Assembly (NCBI GenBank): GCA_003640385.1
Contig: RCAB01000042.1
Location: forward strand, 62,001-126,000
Reading direction: 5' to 3'
DNA: 64,000 nt
Origin: Setaria digitata
Lineage: Eukaryota > Nematoda > Chromadorea > Rhabditida > Setariidae
Shown piece after piece: positions 12,101 to 23,727 of this stretch. Position numbers and translations under genes: made by a program. The notes under the pieces were generated by a model. That model ran no database searches and had not been told where the DNA came from. It saw only the letters and a program-made list of their open reading frames with translations. How positions within the stretch are numbered: the first letter of the stretch is position 1; each line of letters opens with the position of its first letter.

Positions 12101-14877
12101 TTTTGTTTAAATACTCTGCAATAACAGTTCAACTTTTTTTAAAAAAGTGTTCAATTTCAAGCAAAATTTGTAAAGTTAGAGATTTCTTGGAAAATGTATC
12201 AAACACGATGCAACAAAGAAAATGAAATTTAGAAAGCTTTAAAGTGGAAAGATGGTAAATCCATTGCATTCCATTCCAAATTAAAAGCAAGCATCCGAAA
12301 GGAGATGGTGAGAGTAGTAGTGATAAATGGATGGTCAGTTCAATCGGAAAGACAATTATCTCTATTCAATAGAACAAAATCAGGAAGAAGAGGAGCTCAG
12401 AGAGAGTTTCTCTCATTTGTACTGAATAGGCCTGCTCTCTGATAGATATAGGTAGCACGGGATAGAGTTAACTTCAGCGAAAAAGTCGTTTCTTTCACAC
12501 CCTGAAATGTCCTCAAATAAAGTTAACATTCTGTTTCCTGCTCCACTTGACCGTTTTTAAGCGACTCCCTCTAATAGGCTGTTCTTGGCCTTAGGGTTTA
12601 GGGCCTTCTCGATGGGCTTGTCACAGACAGACTATGCTTCTGCACAAAACCGAGCTATTCAGTTGATCAGACTTACAAACCCATGGGACAATAGGGTCGA
12701 GGAAGCTATGACGCTAATCTATCCTCCTCGTGTAGTATTGAGTGAGTATGTGTAGTCTATGCTATAGTGGAAATACGGACATTCTTGCCAGAAAGAGTTA
12801 GCAATTTTGATAATAACATTTCGAGGTTGTTCCTCTACACGCTACAGCCAGAGCCTAAAATTACTTCATCCACTATTATAAACAAATGACGTCGCCTTCT
12901 ACACATATCAAATGATTTGTTTCAGTTTTCGCATTTCAAAAAAAAGAAAAAAATCATTATCAAGAGACGGCACGTCCATAGTAACTGTTTCCTGTCAAAT
13001 GGTTCAGGGCTACGATCAGTTCACCTATGAAGGAAGGTACCAATTATTCTTGACCATTTCATGTAACGACCCATTTTCCAGAGATATTTGCAAGGAAATA
13101 AATTAATATTTCCGACCAGTATGTTAATTTTATAAGGGTTCAGAATTTCCTCACAAATATTAGCGATCCATTTTGTTCAAGAAAAAGGCATGAAATTTCC
13201 AATTTAAAAAATAGAAAGGAAGCCGAAAATTTTAAAACGCCGTAGTTGCAATAGACATAACATTAAAAGGCTATAAATTTCTGAAGTTGCACAGAGAAGA
13301 AACGAACCATTCATTCAAATGGTAATTCAAAACTTCGCAAGTTCTGGTAGTTTCATCGATTTAAAGAGCAAAGCAATGAAACTTAATAAATTGCCGCTAT
13401 TTGCTTCATATTCTTTCTACTCTTTTTTCTGTTATACAACTTAATACTTCTTTTCGTTTGATTCAGTTTGTAAATACTCGCCAAATATTTATATTACATC
13501 AAACTTTCTAAAAGGATTTTGGGAATTCTAAGTTTCTGACACATCCAAGTGACTAAAAATCTATGATCTTTTGTGTGAGATTCTAATGCTTTAGCAATTG
13601 AGCGACATTAGTAATTCAAATTTAATCTTAGAGGCAGCTGAACTGTCTGGCCAGAAATGCCTCAGCCACAAAATATTATCGAGAATGGTCTAAAGAAATC
13701 GATTCATGTGATTAAGCATTTGATGAATTGCGATTACATTCCATTAAGAGCTTTCTCTGTCTCTATAGATTTAGTGCTAAAAAAATATCGGATTATGAAA
13801 TATTCCTTTTGCCAGATAGAGGAATACTGTCGTTTCGTCAACTTCCTTAAGTTAACGACGCAAGAAGATTTATATTTTACTGCTTCTTCTCTTGTTTCCC
13901 TCTTATTTCAAGATTTTATTCTCACTTAATCCTTCTTCTTTTGCTTTACAACAGGTGCAATTTCTCATTTGGTAAAAATCCTCGTTGCATACATTCAGTG
14001 AACCGTGAGCCAGAAGCAGAGTTCATTATTTTAGATGATAAGAATTTTTCAGGTCATTAAAACTTTTCTAGTGAGACTCAACCACACCTGTCTGTGATTA
14101 ATTGAATTTTGAAAGCATCTGAAGAGTTCTTCTCTGAAGCCGAAGCTTATCATTAGAAGAGGAATTTGTTCTGTTTATCTGTGTTCTAGTTTTTCTTTTT
14201 TCTTCAGAACAATACAGACGATGGGCAATAAAATAGGAAGACTTCCAGCAGAATACAGCTATTGCTTGCGTGAAATAATTTGCTGTCACAGTAGCTCGAA
14301 GTGCATAATTGTTAGCAATGATTTCTTTTCAGAATCTATTCAGTTCAGAAGTTCTGCTGCACTTCATGCTAATCAATGCGCACAATGTCACTGAAGATCT
14401 TTTTGTTCACCAAATAAACTTATTTCTTAAGAAACTTTATAATTTACTTTCTGCGGGGATTCTCCCAGTCGACAGATTTTATTTCTTGTGTGGTGCGATC
14501 GAGGTAGTGATTTTGTCATTAAAAAACATTTTATTCCAAAACGCTTCGTCACGATGTTAGTTAGAAACATAACAAAACTATGAAATAGCATATTTTCAGA
14601 ATTCAAAGATATTAAGAGATGCAGCACCAGTCAGTTTCGTACAGGCATTCAGAAACCATTCATCAGCTCAAGCTGAAACTTTCTTTGGATGAACACATTA
14701 CATCATCCAGATGTCCAATATCGTTTAAATCTTTATAGAGAGTTTTCAAATGTCAAAACACTCAATTCACCTTCTAAAATTTTACTTCCAATGTTCTTAA
14801 GCTTTCAGTAAAAATGTCCTCAAAATTACTCGGTGGAATTTAATTGCTTTTTTAAGATTTTAATGACTGAAAAAAGC
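9166..14877. other. Intergenic, no firm gene
   Basis: No spliced gene could be assembled. The stretch contains one copy of the 175-bp inverted repeat (10037-10211), an A-run of about 25 bases (11505-11529), a short ATTGATTA-type tandem repeat (~11240-11275), and a locally less AT-rich open frame at 12561-12755 described in the findings. Open frames of 60-100 codons are Leu/Ile/Phe/Ser-rich and lack recognisable motifs. Confidence 0.45.
10037..10211 (+). repeat. 175-bp inverted repeat, copy A
   Basis: The reverse complement of this segment matches 18128-18300 base for base, apart from the length of one homopolymer (12 A here, 9 T there). Similarity stops abruptly at both ends. I see no terminal inverted repeats, target-site duplication or coding capacity. 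It lies between the channel gene and the Ser/Pro-rich gene. Confidence 0.95.
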
Positions 14878-17800
14878 TTAAAGTTTTATCTGTTGAGATA
14901 TGGAATGCGGAATAAAAATGTTGCACTGAGAATCTATTTGATTTGAATGCGAGAAGATTGATTTAATTGAATCAAGCGTTTGACTTGTCACCATGCCACC
15001 TGTTTCGACGTCTCCATTTTGTTCCGACTCTTCTTCTATCCTAAAAACAAAAATAGTCCGCACTAAAAATATATAACATATATGATAGAAGTTATTTCAC
15101 GATTACTGTTTAATAATTATACTGTGTATAATGATTACTTTCATAGCTCATCAGACGTCAAATTCAATTTCAGCAGTTTTTAAAGATATGTTGCAACTCC
15201 CAATGCCAGGAAAGGAAATCTTTCAAAGGACGATCACCGGAAGGAATTTAAAATACTTCATGAAATAACACTGACTAAAGCAACAAATTTCGAACAACAA
15301 GAAAAAAGAAATGAAACTGTCTTGATTTAAAAAGAGTAAATCAAATAGAAGTAATATACACTCAATCTTCTTTTAAATATGATTTGAAGTACAAATATTT
15401 TTCCTGATAGCTTACCGATGGAGGAGATATTTATGCTGCGAATCTGGCTCAGACATTGAATAGTCTAGCTCCGAAGGAAATCCATAAATTTCTACATCAG
15501 TTCGTTGCTGCAGTCCTGAAATATCCTGATCTTAGGTTTTGTCTATTTATTAGACAATTATTTATCCAACAATCAATTATCTTTCCCTAAATTCATGAAA
15601 TATGTTGACATAACAGCAGTCAGTTAAAAATAAAAAAATTATATTGTTTCTGAAGTCAAACATTCGTCATTTCGAGTAGAGCAATAATTCAAAACTTTGC
15701 ATAATATGCAGATCTCTGCTTTGTTACAGAATATTTCAAAATCTTCCAATCAATCTGTTTCAAGAGTGTAGACTTGGTTCTTGCCTTCTGAATTCATCGC
15801 CCCTTCACTAATACCACAGAAGCTATCACTAATGGAAACACTTGTATCTAGCGGTGACCCCGTGCTGAATGATGAATCTTGCGGGCTAAAAATAAGTGAT
15901 CTTGATTAGCATTCACAATATAAAAGCTATGATCGATCTCGAAATATCCTAAGACTGACTATTTAAGCGTTTTCTATAAGAGCGTAATAAAGACATACCT
16001 ACTAAGGGAGTTAATTGAAGTGATGCTTGGGCTTTTCTTTATCTTTCCATCATTACTAGTTAGCACATTGCTGTTTGTTTCACTGACCACTGACAATTCT
16101 TTTCGCATATTAACTATTATATTATTATTATTATTATATTACTTTGCATATAATTGAAATCATTTAGTATATATATATATGATATATCCTGATCTTATCA
16201 ATACTTAACTGATAATTAGGTCACACTTGCCTGTAAATACATATGTGTTCTAAGGTAATGATCAGGTAACACGAATTATAGCAATCAAATCAGGGACAAG
16301 ATGGACGCGGCAGTCATTTGCTTGTAACATCATGAGACTAATGTGATCATCCGGATGTGATGTGAGCAAGCGTTCAGTTACTAGACAATTAGCTAAATCA
16401 GTAAGAATAAGACCGCAACGGAACTTACGTCTTGGTGAACGAACTAGGAGTACAGGTAGTGGTGGTGGCGCATAGCTCGGAGTTGGCAACTGAAATCACC
16501 TTGCAATATTAGTATTTTGTACTTTTAAATGCTTGGTTTATATTTAATAAGATTAGACTAGACCTCAAAGATGGGAGCTTTGTCTTGCTTCGGTATACCG
16601 CACTCACACTGCTGAAGTCTTTGTTGTCTTGGCTCGAAATACGATGCAGTGGTCTGCAAAAAAAAAAAAAAAAAATTACCTATTACATAAATCAGTGGTC
16701 TTTATTCTGTTTAAATTTCATCAGCTAACAAACTCGATCAATAGAAATAAAATCCGCATCAGCTTTATCCAAATTTGAGGATATCGGAACATTTTCTTCA
16801 TCTTCCGTTATTGCACTGCAACCTTTCATGCCACCATTCTCGAGTGGTGCACCTTTGCTGTCAGGAGTAGCAAGTAGTGGTACAAATGGTGTACGTCCTA
16901 AAAAAGATTTTTTTCTTGGCAAAATAAAATCTTTGGTCAACTAGATATTAAGAAACTAATAAATGTCTTCAAAGGAGACAACTCTCTCTCCTCCACCATT
17001 TTAAGATAAAAGACAAAATATCTAATAAACTTATTCTATTACGCTCAGAAATAAAATCATATGCTGCCCTGTTGCTTGAAGTAATTTCAATGTTGCAATG
17101 TTATTGCAGTACTTTAGATACAAATTTATTTTACTACTTTGATTACTTGTGCTTTATGATATTTCTTCAAGACAGACTAATGGCTGCATAGACTCGTTTT
17201 TGTTTCTAATTCGTGTTAATCTTATTTTTAGTCAGCTTTAGAAAGGAGGCAAAACAGGAACAAAATAAAGCAAATGAAACGCTTGATTTAAGATAAATTA
17301 AAATGCAAATGCAACAGTTCTAGACTAAATAAATATTCTTTGAAATTGTACTGACTACAATTCGGAGCTAACAAACTTGAGCCAAATTAGTACTGAGAAC
17401 ACTGAATAGATTAAACCGCACTTTTAGATATTGAACGCAGCTAATAATGAAGGTTGAAAACTTGAAATTTAGATGAAATATAGGGATGACATGGGGAATA
17501 AACCTTTTCCGGAATTTAATGGGACAATAAGCGTTTTTCCGTTAGTGAGACGCCTTGGTGGCGGTGGACTTTGTGAAGCGATTGACGAAATGCAGTAACG
17601 ACGGGTGGATGGCGCGTCATCGGTGCTACCGCCTGGCATCATCATTAACGGGGTCAAACTTTCAAATTCATCCAACCTTGCCAGCGCCATGCCAGGTATC
17701 TCTCTCTGCAAACTTCCCTCAGCATCGGACAATGTTATGAAATTTATTTCAGATGACTGTGATTGTGATATAAGTGCCCTTTTTAAATACATATATATTT

Positions 17801-19428
17801 AAATTTTCAAATTTTAAAAATATATGTATATTATTAACTCAAACTGCTCCAAATCTTGTTTTTGTTATAAGACATAAGACGTTGGTGCGGATGATTGTTC
17901 ATAGCAAGATGTCATATCTTGGTCACTGATAAAAGAAGTCATAAATGCTTAAATATTCAGAATAACTAGATTTTCGTAGTAGTAATTTGTTTCAGTCATT
18001 TCATTCAACAATATTTAAAATTCTTCTGATTAATTTAAGATACAAAAAAAGAATTTATCTTGATGAACTACTGATAATCGCCCATTCCTACAAGTTCCGA
18101 GTCAAAAAATCATTCACTGGAGCTTGGTAAGAAGCAATTTTATTTGTGCATCGAATAGAAAAAGAATTTTTACTTTTTTTTTTATAATTTATTATCAAAT
18201 ACTTATTTATTGTTCAGTTATTTATATTCTTAAATTAACATTTTTAAGGAAGCCAATAAGTGACCAGCAGAAGAAGCGTTATAGTTTATTTATTCAAAAG
18301 AAATGAACGGATCGTATTGTAACATTTGTTAAAGAAAATATTTGAAGCATACTCCTGCCATGTTGCAAAAATTTTCACTTGCATTAAATTCCAAATTGTT
18401 TCATTATTTGAGTTCTTTTTAACTTCAGATACAGTCGTTGTTATAAAAATAAATGATTAACTTAGCTCAAGGAATGGTTAGCAACTTTAATTAATTCAAA
18501 TAAATCTTTGAAACACAAACGCTTACTCGGTACTGTTCGGGTGATTTGATAGCCGGACTGGAACGTCGTCGTTTTGCATAGCAACACAGAACTGGCATGA
18601 ATTGTTCCTGTAACTGATAAGAGTAATTACACCAAAATGAACATTCTGATTTACAGTAGCATTACTAGGAGTAATTCAAATATAAGCTTCAGATTTAAAA
18701 CAAAAAATGCGCAAACTAGAAGGAAAATTAGATGATAATGCGTACATTGAGAGAGAGAAAGAGAAAGGGAAGTCAGTTATTCAACTGCTGTATTTCTTTC
18801 AGTTCAAAGTAAGCTATCAGTGATTTAATCATCTAGTACCGGAAGCCATATTTCAGGTCGTTTCAGTTTAATAAGAAGTAGTTTCATCATTTCCGGTTCT
18901 TTATTATCTAAAGTCTATCTAAAGTGCGATTGGAGAGAACAGTAATACATACGGTAAGGATTTTTCCAGTTATTTGATGTATCTGTCACATACGGAGCAT
19001 AACAACAATTAAAACAATTAATAAACTGAATTTTTTTCCTGATGATACAGCATGGTGTGGATGGCAATATACAAGTTTAAGGATCTCTGATAAACGAAGG
19101 TCACGCATTTCAAGGAAGAGGAAAGTAAATGAGAAAGAAGAGACAATATGTCTTGATGAAGTTTCTTCGTCACTTTTGCTTTGCATCATCGATTAAGCTA
19201 CTTTGCTACTGAAGAAGGAATCAGAGGCATGGTTGAGTTACTCGTCTGAACACTGAAGTGACTGTTTTGGAAGAAAAACAACTAGAAATAAATAATAGTT
19301 CCCTGTACAGCAGCACGCAGCCCTCCAGAATGCTCTGTGAATTCACGATATGTGGAAAACGATGTATTGCTTGACTTGAGAGTTAAGTCTTCGAGAAAAG
19401 TAATTTCCGGCAAAAGCAAATTGCTCTG
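14878..19428 (-). CDS. Unrecognised Ser/Pro-rich multi-exon protein
   Basis: I do not recognise the family. Successive minus-strand exons with good splice signals read as coding, N- to C-terminal: one containing LLLPEITFLEDLTLKSS and ending near GGLRAA (~19312-19428); PEMMKLLLIKLKRPEIWLP (~18852-18921); EQFMPVLCCYAKRRRSSPAI (~18535-18607), a Cys-Cys plus basic cluster; a segment with SQSPPPPRRLTNGKTLIVPL (~17520-17790); one starting RTPFVPLLATPDSKGAPLEN (~16729-16902); one with CECGIPKQDKAPIFE (~16565-16650); PTPSYAPPPLPVLLVRSP (~16432-16490); KKSPSITSINSLS (~15998-16105); GSPLDTSVSISDSFCGISEG (~15775-15890); EIYGFPSELDYSMSEPDSQ (~15417-15517); and a last exon ending SISQQIKL and a stop. The composition suggests a disordered cytoplasmic adaptor or the tail of a signalling protein; that is inference. 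A possible first exon (MANELKCSQMAE then a GT donor) lies at 20454-20490. Exon order is by position only, and phases were not checked throughout. Confidence 0.6.
18128..18300 (-). repeat. 175-bp inverted repeat, copy B
   Basis: This is the reverse-complement partner of 10037-10211, identical apart from one T-run (9 versus 12). It lies inside an intron of the Ser/Pro-rich minus-strand gene, between its exons at ~17.5 and ~18.5 kb. Confidence 0.95.
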
Positions 19429-19666
19429 AATGTAACTTTGAGTCGGACTCTTGAGGCGAACGAATTAAGACATCCTTAAGACACTTTTTGGACTCGAAGG
19501 CGATGAAGAAAAAAGAGTTGATAAAGGCAGCAATTTATTTATCTTTGGGCCGATCCAGTGAACTGAAGAATGAATACTGCTCTTTAAGAAAGCTTAAATA
19601 GGCAGTTCTTGGGCTTCCGAACTCTACTCCTTACTCTTCTCTTTTGTTATCTCAAGAGCGCTATGT

Positions 19667-19696
19667 TGTGTGTGTGTGTGTGTGTGTTTGTGTGGT
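19667..19696 (+). repeat. (TG)n microsatellite
   Basis: A dinucleotide TG run of about ten units with one TT interruption, upstream of the first well-supported exon of the Ser/Pro-rich gene. Confidence 0.85.
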
Positions 19697-20453
19697 GTAT
19701 GCATATACTACATAGACCAAATCTTCAGTAGGGGCTAACTTCCAGATAAGTCATATTGAAATTTTTATAGTTTACAAAGCTTCGAAATTGTCGATTACTT
19801 TGTTCGCAGTTTTTTCACATTTCATATACCTTTTGAACTAATTTCAGGTAAATTTCTTTCATAAAAAAGCGAAACTCAAACCTTTCGAAATGTCAGCAAA
19901 GCTCGCAATACTAGAATTTCGTTTAAAAGAGAAAAAAATAGCGGTTTTTAAAGCTAGATTCACTTATACTCAAAAAATTAAACTAATAACCTAGAAAAAA
20001 CATAAAAAATCATAAACGCAAAAATGAAATATAAAAAACTAAAATATTAGAAATTTGAAAATACAAAAAATTTTTAAATTTTTAAAACTTTCCCAATATA
20101 GAAAAAAAATTTTTGAAATCGGTCAGACACATCGCTTAAATTGTTGGGAAAATGTCCGTGGTGAATGGTAATGACAAATTTGGCACTACTAGGAAATGGG
20201 AAAGAATAAAATGAATTGATATTATTTCAGATTAAGCAAACGGATTAAATATAAAGCCAAATTTTAAATGAATCACGCAGACGGCGAATTGAAAGGACTG
20301 GAAATTTGGTTTTGTTTTCAGTCTTTGCTGATTTGAAGTTGACAAATTGATTACAGCGCATCTTCGTCCGAGAAAAGTAACTGAGATTTTTCTTTGATTC
20401 TGACAGCTTCATTTTCCATCACAATATATGAATAGATGCTATTGCCAAGGTAC

Positions 20454-20490
20454 CTTCAGCCATTTGGCTGCATTTCAGTTCATTGGCCAT
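20454..20490 (-). CDS. Possible first exon of the Ser/Pro-rich gene
   Basis: A minus-strand ATG opens the frame MANELKCSQMAE and runs into a donor-like GAAG/GTACC. It has the size and shape of an initiating exon, and the nearest downstream minus-strand coding exon is at ~19.4 kb. No other support exists, so the link to that gene is a guess. Confidence 0.25.
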
Positions 20491-22211
20491 TGCTCAATTC
20501 AGCACCGAAATAACACTCTCTACAAGGACACCTTACTAGCTATGTTACTATACATCAGAATGAAACATGAATTCAGAAAGCTGTAGAAAGACTTCACTGA
20601 AAGTTGCATGTGCTAATGCAATAGACCTGTAAACGACATTTATAAATGGCATTTAGAAAATTTATTCTCCATGAATAATGTGACAGAACACACATCTCAT
20701 AAAAAGCTAAATTGAACAAAGTGAGCTTGGAAATGAAAATAAAGCACCAGATTTGGAAAAGAAGGATTTCTGATAACTTCTCTTAATGATTTCATCATCT
20801 AAAACAGATCTCACTGAATCTGATAATCCCACAAATCATCGGTTACATTACGACATAAAGATCTTGCATCTTGGAATTGTCGAAAATAATGCAGCAACCT
20901 ATTCTGAGAGTCGTTATAGAAGTAGCGATGGTCTGAACATCATCTGTTCGAAACTAATTGTATTATTAAACATGATAAAAATATCACAGAATGCTTAAAA
21001 TGCTTGATAAAAGAAGCTGAAGAGTATGATAATAGTGCTCTGCCTAATCTTTGCCACAGTAATTAATGTTCAACAAGCACTGTTATACATAAGCTGCTTT
21101 TCTTTCCTTCCGATTTTGAACAACAGATATTCTGAAATGTAGGCATGAATAATTTTGATACCTAAATGTTCTTGTTTCTTTCCAGCTCTATCGAACATTT
21201 TTTATGCAATATTCTTCGAGCTGGCTTTTCATCTGATGTTTCACTTCTGTGTGTTGATCTATCACCATCATACTTAGCATTTAATATTTTTAATTGTCAA
21301 GCTACGAAGTTGTCATCATTTGACAGTATCCTAATTATTATTACTATTTTCAGACTATCTTACAAAGCATGCAACCGAAGCTGTTCCTTAAAAAGTGAAA
21401 AATTATCTCTGTCAAATATGTTCAAGGTCCTCGCAAAATAGCAATAATATGATGTCTTTAAGTTTTGCACCACCGCTATAAGAAAAAAAGAATATTCAAA
21501 TAGTAGCGCATTAATTGTTATATTACTCTAAGGGATCTTCTATCTTAATTGCTAAAAAACTAAAGTCATTATCTTGATCAAAAATTTACTGTAGATTATT
21601 AGATGCGTTACGTTGCTTGCGCGACATTGGGAATTTGCACAAATGCAACAAATCATTTGGAGTCAAACAGAAATAGGGTGCAAAATAACCTGAATACTAC
21701 CAATAAGGTTTGACATTCGTTCTTCGCCTATTGGACATAATGGTGGCCCCCAGGATCATTTGACGACATTTGAGTGGTGTATTACACAATCAGTAAGTAC
21801 ATCTGGAGATTTATTCTGCATATGATATCGGTTAAAACATGAAGAACTTTACAGAAGTGCTTCCCCTGAAGCTAGAAAACCGCACTTCACTTACCAATAA
21901 AATTCCTGCACTATTTAATCAAAATAATCATGATTCCTTTCCTATTCCACTTATTTCTTGCAATTTCACAATTATCGCCATCTTCATAGCAATTAGAAAC
22001 ATATGAATTTATTTTATAAATTTTCAACTGTGCTACCACATCGTCAGATCATATCACACGATATACGTATGCCTCATTCAATTATTTGTTTTGGAATTCC
22101 CCGAAACGATCACAGACCACGAAATTTACTTTTCAATCACAGATTTGTTAAATGAGAAGGAAATTGACGCCTAAGTAAATGATCTTGAAAACAATTATGG
22201 AAACAGTTCCT
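20491..22211. other. Intergenic, nothing recognised
   Basis: Only AT-rich sequence with frames of 70-91 codons and no motifs. A minus-strand AATAAA at about 22008 could serve the kinase gene that ends at 22212. Confidence 0.45.
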
Positions 22212-23373
22212 TCATGAATCATCCTCTTCATCCGAAGTGTCAGTATTCCCTTTTTCGGAATCCGTCTTTTGCGTACTCTGCTGATAGATGGTGTAATCCA
22301 GAAGTGGTATTAATCGCCCGTTGCTTCGTACTGGTGCTGGAATCCTACGTAAATCGTTAAAAAATGAATGTCCAAGGATTCCATGACCCTGAAGTCTGAG
22401 ATGAGGCTCATAAACAAGGATTGCCTGCAGTAACTGAATCATATCAGCTGGTGCATTGCATGCATCAAGTATTATCCTCAAGCCGCGGGCACGCCTTCGG
22501 GCAAATCGAGGTCTCTTTACTTTCATTGCTTGACACTGTTCTGTAGTCGGGTATCCAAATATATCAATTACTAATCGAGCTTGATCATCGCAAGTACGTC
22601 CCTGCAGCAGCACCTTACCGGTAACAAATTCAGATAACACACAACCGCATGCCCACACATCCACTGCCGTCGAATACCTGGTCGAACCGAATATCAGTTC
22701 CGGTGCTCGGTAGTAACGCGTCACCTGAAAGCAAATGTTAATTCAGAAGGCTTTGAAGTTTGATGCTGTTTTCCAAAAGTCAAACTCCTTCCTGCAACGA
22801 AAGTATCTTTAAATTGCTAACTTGATATGGTGTATTTTCTTCGCTCCTCCTCAACATTTTCGCATTACCGAAGTCAGCTAGTTTCAAGATTCCCTTATCA
22901 TCGTCAACAATCATATTTGATGGCTTCACATCTCGATGTGCAATACCCAAAGCATTCACATAATCTATGGCTGAGAACATTTGAAACGCATATAACTTGG
23001 CATCCAAGAGCGGAAAACGGCGACCTATTTTGCTCATTCGTAATTTAGCCATATCCGTGGGCATATAATCAAAAACCATGCAGTGGCACACTTCACTGTT
23101 TGACGTTAAAGTGAAATGGTAAAGAAGTTTAGTGATAGAATGATGCTTCATTCGAGAAAGATAGTACACCTCTGGGTTAATTACCGAAGACCCTTTGCCT
23201 GGCCAGGTTTTCTTGATTGCAATGATCATATCCACTGGTCTGTACAATCTGGCCGAATAAACGTTAGAGAAAACACCGCTCGCATGAAGATGCTCCTCGC
23301 CGAATGTAATTTCTAAGCTCTTACCTTTGCCTGGTCCGTGAACGCGAAGAGCTTGAACGGTTCGCTCAACCAT
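22212..23373 (-). CDS. Divergent GSK3-like Ser/Thr protein kinase
   Basis: Two exons (22822-23373 and 22212-22724) give a 354-residue kinase. The first ATG of the open frame is at 23373. The intron joins ENTPYQ to VTRYYRAPELIFG through a GT donor and a TTTCAG acceptor, exactly inside the activation loop. Landmarks: a degraded Gly-loop HASGVFSNVY (~30-39), ATP-binding Lys in AIKK (~54), catalytic HRDVKPSN (~146), LADFGNAK (~165), and PELIFGSTRYSTAVDVWACG, which is characteristic of GSK3 (APELIFGATDYT... in the family). The activation-loop Tyr (PYQVTRYYR) and the Lys after DFG are kept. The Arg of the GSK3 NRE motif, part of the phosphate-binding pocket for primed substrates, is Pro here (NPEVYYL). 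The tail is acidic and Ser/Thr-rich. Catalysis seems possible, but preference for primed substrates may be reduced. Nematodes carry lineage-expanded GSK3 paralogues, and this is probably one of them rather than the conserved GSK-3. Confidence 0.92.
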
Positions 23374-23727
23374 TTTACTCCCAAATAACTTCCAAGCCCC
23401 CAACCTTTTTAGAGCCGTAATTTTCTTCTAATAATTTAGAATTAAAGGGCCGTCACATTTACTAGTCAAATGATGTAAAGCCTTCATTCTTCTCATTTTA
23501 TACTTTAAATTAAGCACAATTTGCATACCATAAAGTAAATTAAGATTATAGAGTGCATTTCACTTTGGTTCTCTTCTCGTGAAATTAGTTATTGCATGCC
23601 ACTTCCCATAATAAATATTGGAGGTGTCATATAATCGTTGCCATCTTATAGCAAACCAATATAAAAAAGAATGAAAGTGTAAAATTTGTTTTCACTTCCA
23701 AAGTTTTCATTTTTCATCACAGCGCTA

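Noticed and set aside
13657..13929. 90-codon plus-strand frame MPQPQNIIENGLKK...
   Set aside because: No family similarity and no neighbouring exons; the Leu/Ser/Phe-rich second half looks like AT-rich noise.
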